Source: Rhea pennata (lineage: Eukaryota > Chordata > Aves > Rheiformes > Rheidae). Taken from it: a DNA stretch of 64,000 nt. The notes beneath the pieces were generated by a model. The model ran no database searches, had not been told where the DNA came from, and saw only the letters and a list, made by a program, of their open reading frames with translations. The translations under genes were made by a program, and so were the position numbers. How positions within the stretch are numbered: position 1 is the stretch's first letter; every line of letters begins with the position of its first letter. The stretch covers positions 29,854,308 through 29,918,307 of the forward strand of contig NC_084666.1 in assembly GCF_028389875.1 (NCBI RefSeq), written 5' to 3'. Shown here piece by piece: positions 47,222 through 61,059 of this stretch.

Positions 47222-49624
47222 GCCGCCGGCTCCCATGTTTGCTAAGGGCACCAGGGTGCCAGCGCAAGCAGCTCCTGGCTTGCCCTACCCTCTGCTGCAC
47301 GCCGGCTGGGAAACCGCCAGCCTCGCCGGGGAGGCCCGCCGGGGCAGCGGCGCAGCGCGGGGCCCTGGCTGCGGCTCCCGTGTGCTTCAGGCTGCCGCCG
47401 GGCAGCGAGGTGACGCGCGGGGGCTGCGTCTCCACTGCGCCGCTTGCCCTTAGTCTTTGCCCGAGCTGTGCCCCCGCTCGCGCCGGCGATCCAAACATGG
47501 GCCTGCGGACGGCCTCCGCAGCCCGTCCCCGCGCCCAGGGCTCTTGCCAGGCTGCCGCTCGCCCTGCCCATTGCCGGGGCCTGTCATCCCCGCCAGGCGC
47601 CACAGCGAAACTCCCCGCCGCCGCCAACAAGCCGCTCGAACAGAAACCACCTTCGTAACTGGAACCCGAGCGCGGGCACGTCGTGAAACACTACACGGCA
47701 ACGTGGCGACATCCGGGGATTAAAATCCTCCTGCCGCGCTTAGCGCGACACCTCGCTTGGGTTACAGCTGCAGGCCCTGTTCCCCGGCACTGCTTACTGC
47801 CCGATCACAGCCAGCCAAGAGAGGCCCGCTGCGAGACACTCCGAGGCGGTACCAGACCCCAGGTGGGTGCCCCCGCCGCCGAGCGCCTGCCCCGCCGGCT
47901 GCAGCCCCGGCGTACAGCGGCGGCGCTCCTGTCCGCGCCTTGCCCCTGCCCCCGGCAGCGATGGGCTCCGCAGACTGCGCTCCGCCGCCACGGACTCTTC
48001 GAGGGCATCGAAGCTTTGAAAAGTTACCGCCAACCAGGCCTGTAGGACGCTCTAAAATTCTGGTAGTAACAGCAGGATCTTTCTTCTCCATCAGAATAAC
48101 AACATAGGGGAAAGAACGAATCCGGATGCTGCTGGATAGCTGTCAAGTTATCAGAGCAGTACCAAAATTAACAAGTCAGTATTTTGTATGTACTACTGTA
48201 TTTACATCGAATTAATTAAAAGAATTGTTCTAAGCCCATCTGAATCAAGGAACTGCATTTGGTTCTGCTTTCGGTTAATAAAAACAGAAGACATTTATTT
48301 AAGGGACATTATCCTCAATTAGGAGTCATCAGCCCCAAAGACTATCTCCCTGATCTTCTGTCTTGCTTCAAATGCATGAATCAGTGTCCTAAGCGCTGGC
48401 CTAAAGAAGGTTTTAATTTGTTACATATTTTGTTAACTAATAGCTTTTTGTTAAATATTGAATGCATATTGAAATAAAATGAATGATAGTATTTTATGAA
48501 GTTGAGAGTTAAATACCTGTAAACATTCCTCACCTGCTGAGTGGTGCACAGAATATTTTAACAATAGTGAAAAAAATTATAATTCTTTTACTAAATTTAT
48601 TTTCAATTGAAAGAACTGCCCAAGAACCAAAAAAACCTGCCCAAAACTGTATTTGTGATATCTATTTTAACACTGCATTCTGAAAAAAATTGCTGAACCC
48701 ACTTGCATAAAACATATTAAAAGAGATTTTGAGGATGGTGCCAAAAATTTCCAGTTAGAAAAAATCTGGTGTTTCATTTACCAGAAAAAAAAAAAAATAC
48801 TTCTCGCCGTGCTTTCATTTGTATTGCTCCCTAATCTTTCATCTGAAACTCAGATTTTGCTTTCAGCTGATTCCTGTTAATGAGCAAAAGCAGTAATCAT
48901 TAAACATGCAAACCTAGCCCTGAGTTACATTATCTGAATCCTAGAGGACTAGAGTTTTCCAGTACTTCCAGCCCAATATTAACTACATTTTCATTTTAGA
49001 CTCTGCATTTGTCCTAATTTTAAGGAGCATCGATGTGGTTTTGCATATCCTGATATATGGGTAAGGTAAACAGATTTGGCCACAGGTGCAATCTTCCGAA
49101 GCATATCCTAGAAGAACAATGTAACTATTAATAAAAATGCGTATATGCATTAAGCCCAAACGCAAGTTTATATCAACACAAAATTCCTACTGAAATCAAT
49201 GTGAATTTTGACAAAGTTCTCCAAACTTGGATCTCAGTTTATACAAGCTTTGATAGCTTACAATGATCGACTTTATACATGCAACTCACAGAAATGCAGG
49301 TAACAGAGCATTTTTGTATGCAGGAGAAAATGCATCTTTCTGCATTGTATCTGCTTTTGTTTTGTTTAAATGCTTGATGAAATTAATGTAACACTATTGC
49401 AGGAACAAAGCACTATTCTTCATTAGAAGAATAGCTTGGAGGATGTTTTGGATGCTGTAATTAGCTTCTTTGAAATATTTATGTTCTTCCTAATGTTGCT
49501 TGAATAATGTTAATTATGGCTAGTGGAAAGGAAATCAGACAGCTGAGTATGTGAAACCATCATCATCTCCATCTTCAGAATAGTCAAGGTCATTCAGCAC
49601 GTCACTGAATCCACTGCTTATCTG

Positions 49625-49651
49625 CACGCGCGCACACACACACACACACAG
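49625..49651. repeat. (CG)/(CA)n microsatellite
   Basis: Short cgcgcg run leading into about nine CA units. Confidence 0.9.
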
Positions 49652-50502
49652 AGCCTGTGCAGAGGTCCATTCATGCTGTTTTTTCTGTGACTTTGATTTA
49701 ATAAAAATGATGAGAAATCATCCCACCCATGTCTGAACTTAAACATTAAGAGAGTTTTTATCCATACTGTACTTCCTTCACCAAAATATTCCCAACTTTA
49801 CTAGCGCAGAGTGCTTGAGGTGTGTCACTGTAAGCAAGCATACCAGTGTCTCTCAGGACTTCAAATGGGTACATAAATACTTTTTGCCCTTCTATGCAAT
49901 GAACAAGTTGCAAATATGGATATTCTTCTTACCTGTTTATGTTTTAGAGAACTAAGATTAGTGGAGGCAAGTCTCAACCACGAATTAATCCCTACTCTGA
50001 TATTACAGTTCTTTAAGGTATTGTCTTCACGTATTACTAACTAATAATGCAGATATATTTCCTTACAAATAGGAAATAACAATCAAGAAGCAATCCCTTT
50101 AAGGCATAATAGGCCCTACATTTTTTCAGGGTATTCTTTTCTTATTTTATTTAAAGTAATTCCTCAGCTCTTCCCCTACGAATACATAAAATTTAAATGA
50201 TCTCAGGAGCCTCTAATGAAGCATTGAGAAGAACTTTTCTGAACTACTTTGGAACTCTGGCAGGAAATGACTCAGGAAATCCCAGCCCCTTGGCTAAGAG
50301 AAGACTCTGCTAGGGAACAGTAGTGGGACTGACTGCAGCAGATAGTCAGGGCTACCTCCAAAACCTGAATACCTTGCACACAAGAGAGATGCCTGAGCTC
50401 ATTTAACAGACAAAAGAAATTTCCTTGATGAACAACAGTGACTAAAACAAGCAAAACCAGTATTAGTGCGACTCTTCCCAAACTAGTGGATAGCTATTTC
50501 AG

Positions 50503-50643
50503 GGGGCAGGTTTAGCTCAGTTGATTGGAGCATGGTGCTGCTAATGCTAAGGTTGCTGGTTCAATCCCTGTATGAGCTATGCTGAGGGTTGGACTAGATG
50601 ATCTCCAGAGGTCCCTTCCAAACTTACCATTCTATGATTCTAT
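50503..50643 (+). mobile_element. tRNA-Ile-derived SINE with CR1 tail
   Basis: The first about 75 bp match a tRNA-Ile(AAT)-like head with pol III box A (tttagctcagttgattgg from 50511) and box B (ggttcaatccc at 50558-50568). It continues without a break into a CR1 3' end (ggttggactagatgatctcc, gaggtcccttcc) ending attctatgattctat at 50629-50643. Such a chimera is mobilised by CR1 reverse transcriptase. It resembles the TguSINE1 type known in songbirds. The 141-bp copy looks full length and moderately diverged. Confidence 0.88.
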
Positions 50644-50809
50644 TTAAATTAGAACTGAACTCGGCTCATCAGGTATAGAGAGACTGAAGTCTCCTATTCA
50701 CAGATACATAGCATGGGCAAATGACTATTTCCTCATCCTTAATTTGGAAGGAATTTATTAAGGTAGAAAAGGAGGTCACTAAATTTCATCTCCACATTGT
50801 TTGCAATCT

Positions 50810-51265
50810 CAGGGAAAGACCAGTGTTGCTAAGCGAAAAGTAACACATGTGGAGAAAAATAGCCCATGTTGTACCTATGCAGCAATAGGCAGGAAACTAG
50901 CTACCATCAAGTAGGAAAGAGACCCTGGAATCACCATGGATGGTTCTACAAGGACACAAGCTCACTGCTCAGTGAAGTTAGAAAAAAAAAAAAAAAAGGC
51001 AAATAGGATGTACTAGAAATACTAGTACGACTACTACTTGTACTGCTATTATTATAAAGGCATGCAAAAAATAAAGAAAAATCTCAAAATAAAAAGCATC
51101 ATTGAGCCACTGTACAAACCCCTGGTGCAGCCACATGTAGAATACTGCACTGCTGATTACCCACAGCTGAAAATGCTGAAAACTGTAGTAAGTACAGTAC
51201 AAAGCAAGTTTGACAAGACTAGGACCCTTCTGCATGGAAAAGCCAAAACTTACAGAGTGATACAG
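50810..51265 (+). mobile_element. Degenerate L3/CR1-clade LINE fragment
   Basis: Translated pieces recall the end of the reverse-transcriptase ORF of L3/CR1 LINEs: a block equivalent to 'KKANRM' just after the poly-A at 50983-50998, then PLYKPLVQPHVEYC where the family has LVRPHLEYC. Upstream DNA (agtaacacatgtggagaaaaat; gaccctggaatcaccatggat) fits the same order. Frames are broken and no protein is made. Confidence 0.6.
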
Positions 51266-54200
51266 TATTTATATATAAACACATATATATGAACAATGTA
51301 AAAAAAGTGAAGAGAAGTGATTTTTAGCTAATTCTTCCACCAGCATTCCTCATTATTTCCATACAAAACATGGGACTTGAAACAGAACACTTTATTTGCT
51401 TTATAAAGTCCCAAGGGTAGCACAAAAAATTTAATTTCTATTCAAAGAAAAGCAATACATTAAATAATAATGACAGTAGATGAGTAAGAGACATGGTCTC
51501 AGAAGCTGCTTGAAACGTGGCCAGTCTCCAAGATACTTCCATCATACTTTCTCTAATAATGCCCCAAACAAATCAACAGCTGTGATTGCTTAAAAAGGAG
51601 CACAGTTAGACTTATCTGGGAAAACAGAGTTTTGAGGAACCTGTCAATTAATGACACAAAATGAATAAAATAATAAAAATTCAACTTTGCTTTCAGAATT
51701 TGCAGGTTTTATAAATAAAAAGACCTTAAGCATCCACCTTGAGGGTGGATGGTACCAACACTTAGAAACTGTCATCCTAGTCAACTCACAAGGCTGTTTG
51801 TTGAGCTGATGATTTTATAACAGGATCATTTCTTTTTGAAAGAGAAACAAACTAATGTCACCTAGGAATGGTTTACACTGTTTTCTTCACTATATATACA
51901 TAAATCCCACTAGGAGGAAGGCTGCCTGGAAATTTTCCTTATAGAACATTGATATATTTTGGCAAAACATACCCATTGGTTCCAGAGCGACTCACAGTCC
52001 TAGGCTGAATGTGATATATTGTCTAAGCTCTGACTTTTCTCTGAAAGAAAAAAAAAAGATAAGCTGAAGAGGTGTTAACACTGTTCAGTGTTTCCCTTTA
52101 TTTTTTAAACTTAGCTGAGAATATTAGTCTCAGAATCACTATATGGTCTCTGCCAGCTTTCTAGTGAGGTATAGACTTTCTCTGCATACTACAGAGTTTC
52201 TCTGCATAGATGCAGCACTTAAACATTTCCTTAGTACTTGGGAAGTGCAAATAAAGAGATACACAGATACAAAAAGAAACAATTTGTCACCATGAGCAGG
52301 GGGACTGTAAGATTCTTAGGTTAGAAGCATCCTTCCATTATATATGTGCATTGAGTACAGCATAGTAGTATCCTTATCCTTAGTTACTGGTTTCTTTACT
52401 GTACCACACTATTAATTTTTAATACTTCTTTAGGTTATAAAATGTATGTGACACAGACTGGAAAAATATAGTAATAAACAACTTTAAACCAATTCATTCT
52501 TATTTTGTTAAAAAAACCGTGAAGCCCAACTAATGCCAGAAATCTCAAGCTTTCTGACAACAGAGAAACTATAGCTTTTCTCTCTCTGCTCCAGCATATG
52601 ACCCCTATAAAGTGGCTGAACTAGTAGGGCAGCCAGATTAACTCCGTATGGAAGTTCTTACATTTTAGGACACAAAAGTGACACTTGCTCTGTTTCATTA
52701 GCTGACACTTTGGCATCATCATGAATATGCATGCAGCTATATATGTCACTATTTACAGCACATGAGTAGTAAAAATGACTCCTCAGAACAAACTCTCCAA
52801 ATGAAAGCTACAGCAACTGCAGTTTTCCTCTCATTAAAAATCTGTTTGCTTGTATCATGTGGTGGGTCACATGGGTTCCTCCTGGACAAGTAAGAGACTT
52901 TTTCCTTATGAAAAAGACAATTTATCGATGCTGAATAAGATAGACTATTCCAACTACTACCATGAGAATGACAGTTCTCCCCATTATCCTCTTCCTAGAA
53001 CAGGAAATAAAACTGGACCGTCTGCATCACTGTCGCACTCCACATCTCCAGTGACAGCCCTTGAGTCATTACTTGTTATTCTAATTGGGGCAGAGAGCCA
53101 ATAAAGACTATAAAAAACCCACAAACTTGAAGATACCAGGTTTCATACAAATACTCAATTTAACAAGAATTCATGCCTCAAAGATCTTACAATTTAGTTT
53201 GAGTTAGGACCACAAAACTATATTTTTACAGGAACATGTAATTATATAATGAATTCTCCTTCCAAAAAAGTGTTTTACTACTGTGAATATTATTTTAAAA
53301 TAGAAAGGTAGGGGACCATACTTCTGAACACTGATGGCTGGATTTGGAAAAACAGTTAAAACTTTCTATTCTTAAAGCTGTGGAAAAATTGATTATTCTG
53401 GTACAAAAACAAATATATTTTAACATGAGTGCTATGAAAATCAAGGAAAAGCAGAAATTGTTAACTTTGGCTCTTGCTAAAAAAAATGAAACAAAAACAA
53501 TAAAAGGCAGATGGAAAAAGACACATTATCCAGAAAGAAATATTATTTTCAGACTTCTAGAGATCTTTTATATGCACAAAAAAGTGCAAAAAATGGCTTA
53601 CTCAAACATAATATGCCTATGTCTATGTGTAACTTATTTACTTATTTATTTATTTATTATGAAAGATATCATTCAATAGATGCTTTATGCTCTCATACCT
53701 TCTACTTATTTTCTTGCAATTTGATGAGGTCAACAGAAGCCTAGCCAGGTTTAATATGTTTTCTAAAGAAAGTAGGATACTTTTACAATTATTTCATTGT
53801 TTCCTTTTCATCACATTAAATATAATGAGACTTATGTATACATTTCTCATAGAAAACTTCTACATACTTACAGGAATCACTACAAAAAAGAAACAATGCC
53901 AGTAACACACCATTCAGAAGTTTACTTTTACACCTTCTGGCTGCTATGCACAAGGAATTACCACTAGAAAGCACAAATTCAGACAAGTAAGAGTGATATA
54001 ATACATCAGCCTTCAGCTTCTTCAGTCAGCGCTAAATTGAGACTCTAATTTAGCAAGCTGAAGTCTGCCTCTGGCCTTACTTCCCAGATGTGTAACCACT
54101 TCACAATAATCAGATCTGGGCTGGTGGTGCTCCCTGGCAGATGCTGCACACATCCCGAGCTTCCTAAGTCATCCTTCTATCTATGTAACTAAATGGGAGA

Positions 54201-56632
54201 AAAGTACTGCTGCTTGGTTTCTTGAAAGCCAACCCCAGGGTGGGCAGAAGCATTGGAAGAGGTTCATCATGGGTAAATCAAGCCTGCAGGCAGTAGTCTT
54301 CCAGCTGAAGCTTCACCCAAGCAGAAGGCTGGATTGGAGGTTGTGAACAGCACTATGCTATCACCCAGAACTCAAAACTGTGCAGTGTAGCAGAAGCTAA
54401 AAAATACTGTTAGGACACATGACATTAAACCTGCATTTCAAGAACTCTGCACGTTCTAGGCTTTTGCATTTGTTCACTGAAGGGGGAGAAATTCTGCAGT
54501 TTAAAGCCCAGTGTGATTATAGAATGGACACTGAGGAGCCAATATAACAGAACCTGCTATCTGGCAAAGCTAGGGAGTGAAGCAGAATAAAAGCAGAAAA
54601 ACACATTATAATAGGTTAAAAAATACAGAAATGAGAGCCATGAGAAAAGCATGTTTTCCTGTGTTTTTTAAAGCACACTTGGAAATTTAACACGAAAAAG
54701 TTTTAGCTGTCAGAAAGAGCAAGATGGTATCATATCCTTTGGGGAAAAATCAAACCAATGTACACCAATGCGATTTTTCCACCTAAATTCTTTGACTTCC
54801 AATTTCACATTGCTGTCTTCTCAAAGAACTCTGCACATGATCTATCTAAGAAAATAGCTTTATTGGCGACACGAGATTCATAAAAACGTTAAAACAATGA
54901 TGAGGACTGTGGAAAGAAGGCAGGTCAGAAAGACTCTAATCATAATATGAAGCTGGCAGCTCCAAGATGAAATAACGAAATAATTCAAACACCATATGCT
55001 TAAAATAACAATCTTAATTCTTTTTTAGATAGGCTGTGAACTGATAGGAACTTATCAAAACAAATGTTATCAGTCTAAAGCACAAAAGCGGCTAAAAAGA
55101 AAGCAGGATAATCTGGATATAAATAAGTCTGTAAGACATATTAAGTCAAATTTTTTTTTGCTTCTTCCTCCAAAAGCCACATGAAATTCTCAAAGATTAG
55201 TAGATAGCAGGTTGTATGGGGGTTAAATGAACCAGAGTTTACTTCTTCTTCCAGAAGAACGGTTACTGCTGCTGCATATACTGGTGCAATGGGGAGATCT
55301 AAAGATTAGTTTCAAGTTTGTCCTGGGCTGAGCACAGTTTTACAAACAGCATGATGGAGTCTTTCCCACATGAAAAGTGAATGCAAAATATGCCAAACAA
55401 AAAATGAAGCTCTATGCATTTTTTCTGCAATAAGAAAATTGAGACAGAAAATAACGGATGGGGTCCAAACCTACCATTAAATTATTGTACTACAGTTATA
55501 CATTCTACAGATACCAGCATTAAAAATTACCTGCCTTTGAGAGAAAAGTCCTCGGGGTTGTTTCTCTGAGTAACAATCATACATAAAAAGGCCTGAAAAT
55601 TTCAGTCAGAAAAGTCCAAACTAATATACACAGTCTGAAATCTATTTACACTCACTAAGGAGCAAGAAATCTCCATTGGATGACTTTTGAGGTGACTTTT
55701 TTAAGGTTAAAACAAAGCAAAGTTTGTTGGCGTTTGAATCCCTATGCAAGCCAGCAGGAGGTTTGTAAACAGAGGTTAAAATAATAACAGCACTCAACAA
55801 CATCTAAGCATGTTTCCTCTGTCCTTCACAGGCAGTCTTGTAGTAACATTCAGAACATGGCAGCCATCACGCCGCTGCGAGAGCCCACAGGTAGATGCTC
55901 CCCAGCTTTGCTTTTGCTGTATTTGTTTGCACTCATGGCAGAGTTCTACTGACAGATCAGCAGCAGCTCATTACTTCAGGGAGTCACGCTTCAGGAAGGG
56001 GACACCTTGAAATGCCATGACCTTTCCGTGACAAGGAGAATATGTCACCAAAGAAAAGAGAAGAAAGAGAGTGAGGATTGCAATTAATGAAAATAGGTTT
56101 AGTTTACTTTAATGTAGTAATGGAGTTTTTAGTGGAAATAAAGTTTCCACCTGAACAATTACATTTTTAAGAAGACAGACACAGAATGCAAACATTTATC
56201 AAAGTCCATGGGGAAAAGTCCTGCTCTATTGCTCTAGTTGGACACTGGAACAATGAAGTTACTCTGTCTTGAAACTAGTAGAGCAGATGATGAGGCCCTG
56301 GCAGCGGTCAACATATTTAGTGTCTCTTTTAGAATTTTTAATTTAAAGTTACCTCTTCAGTGTATGTCAGGGTTGGAGAGCTAACATTTCACTAGACATA
56401 AATGAATTGACAGCTCCTGACATTAGTCCCTTGTGAAGAAAGCTCTGAATTCAGAGGCAGCTTCTACCTTTGGAAATATTTAAATGAGAAAAATTATACA
56501 AGTGCTCTGTTGCTGTGAGCCACACAGTTAGGCTGAGGAAAGATATTAGTGGAGTTGCCTGAATTCACACCAGCTGAAGTTTTGCTCCAGATAATCTTAA
56601 AACCTGGTGACTCAGGACTGAAGATTTCATAT

Positions 56633-56660
56633 ATAGAGTATTGTATATGCAATACTCTAT
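56633..56660. repeat. Perfect 11-bp inverted repeat
   Basis: atagagtattg and caatactctat around a 6-nt loop. Exact complementarity. No associated gene. Confidence 0.85.
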
Positions 56661-59600
56661 AGTGCATATAGAATTTTACTTCATCTTCCTCCCAAATAGC
56701 CTCAAAAATCTTTGAGCTGAATTCTCTTTTGTCCTGATTAACAAACGAGGCTGCTATGGTGGTTTCCTACTCACCCTGCTTAGCTGTAAAGTTGTTTGCT
56801 CTATTGCACGGTTTGTTCATCCTCTTGCAAACTGATGGGGCTTGGCAGCTGTGGACAGCCCAGTATAACAACGTGAAGGAGCCCCAGCCTTGACTGCCCT
56901 TCGTGGCCAGCACAGTCCTATATTAAGAAACCAGCCCTCAGTTAAACAGTCATCACTGGGTGCAGAATGATAAAATAACATGATAATAATTGAAACTTAT
57001 GAAGCTGAAATTAAAATTGGTAAGTTATTTTTCACCTACAAAAGCATCAGGAAACACCACAGAAGCTGAACATAAATAGTTTGTAGACTAATTGCTAGAT
57101 AACTATTTATTGGCATTAAACTCTTATTCATTTGTAAATTTAATCCTTCAATGAAAAGATTTCAAACACAGTTAAGATGCAAATAGCAACAATCCCTGAA
57201 GCTGCTTCAACCAGTAGATGTTTCTACCCATAGGCAGCAAAGGAGAATGCACAGCAGAACATTGCCTGGTCTCTCATCTCCTGTGTGCAGATCCCAAGCA
57301 ATGTTGCAGTACAAGGCCATATGTCTCAATCATTTGCAAACTTCTTCCTACTCACCAGTAACAGAGTGTCAAGATTCTCCTTTTACTCCATGCTGTGAGC
57401 TGGCAGAGGACCCTTGCAGCAAGTTGCAGGTTAATTCCTTCTTACTTTCTGAAGGAGATGTAATTTATTAAACTCCACTTGAAATAGAAGGGAGATGGTA
57501 TTAGCCTACAAAGAGCAGCCAAGCACGAGAAGCAGACTTAATGTAAAGTTTAAGGTAAAGATGATGGCATGTTTACTTGAGGTAAGGCTAAACTCAGTCT
57601 TTTATAAAGGAATCCTGGTTGCACATTCAGTGGTTTTCTAAACTTTACTAACTGTATATTACTTACATAGCAGTGCTTTTTTAATCCAAACACACACAAA
57701 GGAAGAGTAAGAACTCACTGCCATGCCCTGTTTCCCAGACGACATTTTTCAGAAACTTTTTGTGTGTTCCCCAGCCTCGTGGACAAACATGTTTATACAG
57801 GACAGTACTTTTACAGCAACAGATATTTACAAAGATGAATTTGTAAATGATTACAAAGATGACTCCTGAGGTCCGCCAAGGAGGATGGTGAACAGAGAGT
57901 GTATTACCTACTTTCACAAATACGAGAACTGAATCTAGAAATTATGTAGCTAAGGTCACAAAAGATATCCATGTCAGGGCTGAACTCCTGGGGTCTTATT
58001 TCAAAGCATGAAAACATATACTCTTTCCCCAGTGGATAAAAAAAGACATAAGCCATAACATACACATACATCTGCCACAACGGAACCCCTCACACCTATT
58101 AGAGATTCTCTCAGATAACAGAAAAGCAATAAATTACAGACTATCCGTTCACAGCTATAACTAACAGGGAGAAGAAAAAGAGACAAAAGATCCAAAGCTC
58201 CTTCCAGCTGCACAAGGCTCTGCCCACACTTACGAGGTGGGAAAGTGGAGCGCACTCTACTCCATACTGCTCCCCATATGATTTGAAGGGGAGACAGCAC
58301 TTCAGAGAAATCCTGATACTATCAAGTGATCAACATGCTCCGCATGCTCATGCAGAATGCCTGATCACTGTCATGTGCAATTTTCCCCTTTCAGACAGCA
58401 TAATTTCATGACTATCATTCTTAATCTTTTGTTCTACTCTGAGACTGAAGTGCTATTTTTTATGTATTTTTTTACATTTGATTCACAAGTGACACTTGGG
58501 ATATTATCTTCTGCAAAAAATTGACACATTCCAATAATTTTGAATTGATTTTTAGATTAAAGTTCTCAAAAATTGTAAGTACTTCTGTACTCTAGACGGT
58601 CTCACAATCTTTCCCAGCTGAAAGATACTTAGAAATTCTTAATGCTCAAGTGAGTTTAATTACATATGCTATGAATCACTAAAACTCTTTTTCTTTTTTT
58701 TTTCTTTTTTTTAATCTATAAACTGATGACTGTCATGAAGCAACTGCAGTACTTATACCCATGCCATGGGTAGAGCACATACCTAAGGAATGCTACTTTA
58801 TGATACATGCATTCTTCGAGAAAAAGGTTCCTTAGGTTTTTTTTTATTATTATTATTAACTTTTTACCTATTTTTTCAGCATCTATCTCTGCAGTTTCAT
58901 CCCTTTTTTTTGAGATTCCTTGAGCCATCCATAGCTCTGTGAGAAAAATTGTCTTGCAATTTTTCCATTGATATTGATGCAGCCACGTTCGCAGCTCACA
59001 GCACTACTAAGGAAATTGCTGTGCTAATCCATATAAAAAAGTGTTTCTAGACTGCTGAAGGAGAGATTTCTGTCTCTTTCAATGGCATATGCAACTAGCT
59101 CATCTAAGGTCAAGTTTCTTATTATTCATTCTTAATACTTTAATTTCTTATTTAAGTATTTCTAATCATCTTTTTTTCTGCACTACTCCTCTGTACATGA
59201 CTTCTGCCTTCCTAACAACAATGTGCTCAAACCGTACAGGAAACCAGGTTTGTTGCAAGTTGTAGTCAATGTAGGTTCTCCTTCAGCTAGGAATGAATGC
59301 AGTTTAAACACTGAATGCAGTAAAACATCATTTTGGAAAATACGATTTCAAGAAATCATTGTCTTAGATGGATTTGGGATACCTGATTTTAAACTCCCTT
59401 TGATTTTTATCGGCCTGTAGCGACCCAGTAAACATGCAGCAGGCAAAAAGAAAGGCATAAAAGTTTTAGCTATTAGCATTCCTGCAATTGCGTTGTTCTA
59501 CTTAAGCAGATCTATTAATATTGTTTTGGTGCCATGATATATTATCACAACACACAACCAAATAACTAATGCAAAGTCAATCTTCTGTAGCTGCAAAATA

Positions 59601-61026
59601 TTTCCCATACATTTTAAGTAGTAGCTTGCAAGAGACTTGGGCATCTTCTCTATCTATTTCAGCATACTGGTCCAAGTTCCTTCCTAATCATCATATATCC
59701 TGCAGTAGGTACCATATTAAGGGAAGATTTTCATCCTCTGAGGAAAAACTTTTTTAAAAAGTCTTAGGAATAAGTTTACTCAGGAATCTGAAAAATTATG
59801 TCAAGTTTTCTAACAAATCACTATTTCTAGTCACTACCTTCTTCTCACCATTCCTAATTATTCATGAGCATTTCTTGATCTTGTAGTAACACTATAAAGG
59901 CATGGGTTTCTTCACCTGATACTGTGGACATGTGGGGCATCAGATTACTTGTGCAACATCTCTATCCCACAAAAAAAAGAAAAGCTTAAAAGATAATGCC
60001 CCTGGATTCAGTTGATCCCCTAAGCCAAGCATGAGTTGACATCTCTCCTAAAGGACCCAAGCCTTTAAAATACCTTTTATAACAGCTGTGACCTCTGGCA
60101 CTTAGCCTACAGCGCTCCTTTCTGAGTGTGGCTCATTTGGTCTAAAACTCCTACTGTGATTGAGGACAGAGGGGGACACGAACAGGGGAAACCCAAGGAA
60201 CTGGAACATAACATAATGTTGTGTTCAAACAATGTAAAATGCTAGGTCCATAGACTTGTGATATGCAGTGTGGCAGTGTGGCTCTAAACTGAGCTTCACA
60301 ATTTCAGTTTTAGAATGCTTTTCAGATATGTGAGTAATACTTGTGCGGACAAAATTTGGAAATCGGGTATTGATGATAAATGTTGAGATATTCTTAAAGA
60401 AGTGTCATCTTTTTATTTCGGTCTAGAGAATCACTCCACACACGTATTACAAACAAAAAGCTGTTTTCTTTCATATTCTTAATACAGTTCTGAGACAACA
60501 GCTCAGCCAGCTTTCCAAAGATAATATGCCTGATGAGGGTTTTTATTGCTAATGCATTTTTGTTTGGAAAGAAAGCAAATTAATTTTAGGAGATACTAAT
60601 CGCATCTGGGAAGGGAGAAAATGAGGAACAAATATGCTTGTTTTTGAAAAAGTTTGTGAACCTGAATTAATGTTACAGGCTCCCCTGTTGCCCCCAGATC
60701 AGGTGGATGTTGGGAAACCTCAGCACTTTGCTCCTCTTTAATGAGTGCTACATGTTAAAGTAACCAATAAATATTTTAAGATATTAAGAAAACTGGCTTT
60801 GTATCAACTTGTTTTTTAAGTAACAACATTTACATCAGCAGGCTGAGACAGTCACTGAATTAAAGGAGGCTGAATCATTACTGATAAGCAAATCCTGAGC
60901 TCATTGGTTTAAATCTATGCATAGAGTAAGTGTGTTTACCCCACTATTTTCTGTTGCAGCTATATAGCATACCTGAATGTAGTTCATTGTCTTTATTAAT
61001 AAAGACATGAATAGTAAAGCATTAAT

Positions 61027-61059
61027 AAAAAAGCTTCAATAAGAAGTAGAAGCTTTTTT
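61027..61059. repeat. Perfect 11-bp inverted repeat with T-rich end
   Basis: aaaaaagcttc and gaagctttttt around an 11-nt loop. It looks like a hairpin but is in non-genic DNA; it resembles a transcription terminator only superficially. Confidence 0.8.

Larger units (their letters stand above)
46580..48030 (-). promoter_or_regulatory. NMU: CpG island of NMU promoter and exon 1
   Basis: About 1.45 kb of CpG-rich sequence covering NMU exon 1, part of intron 1 and about 1 kb upstream. All long overlapping frames here are composition artefacts except the signal-peptide exon. No clear TATA box is seen. The upstream half could also start a divergent plus-strand transcript, but no exon supports that. 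Confidence 0.8.

Noticed and set aside
46528-48107. Many long open frames on both strands
   Set aside because: These are CpG-island composition artefacts. Only the minus-strand signal-peptide exon fits a known precursor and splice pattern.
50503-50580. tRNA-Ile gene
   Set aside because: The tRNA-like head has many substitutions and is fused to a CR1 tail, so it is a SINE and not a functional tRNA gene.
52203-52218. Third, inverted copy of the intron-7 repeat
   Set aside because: Only 16 bp match. Roughly one such match is expected by chance among all pairs in 64 kb.
53344-53744. Overlapping plus-strand open frames of 111 and 77 codons
   Set aside because: Lys/Ile/Tyr-rich translation typical of random AT-rich DNA. 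No family resemblance.
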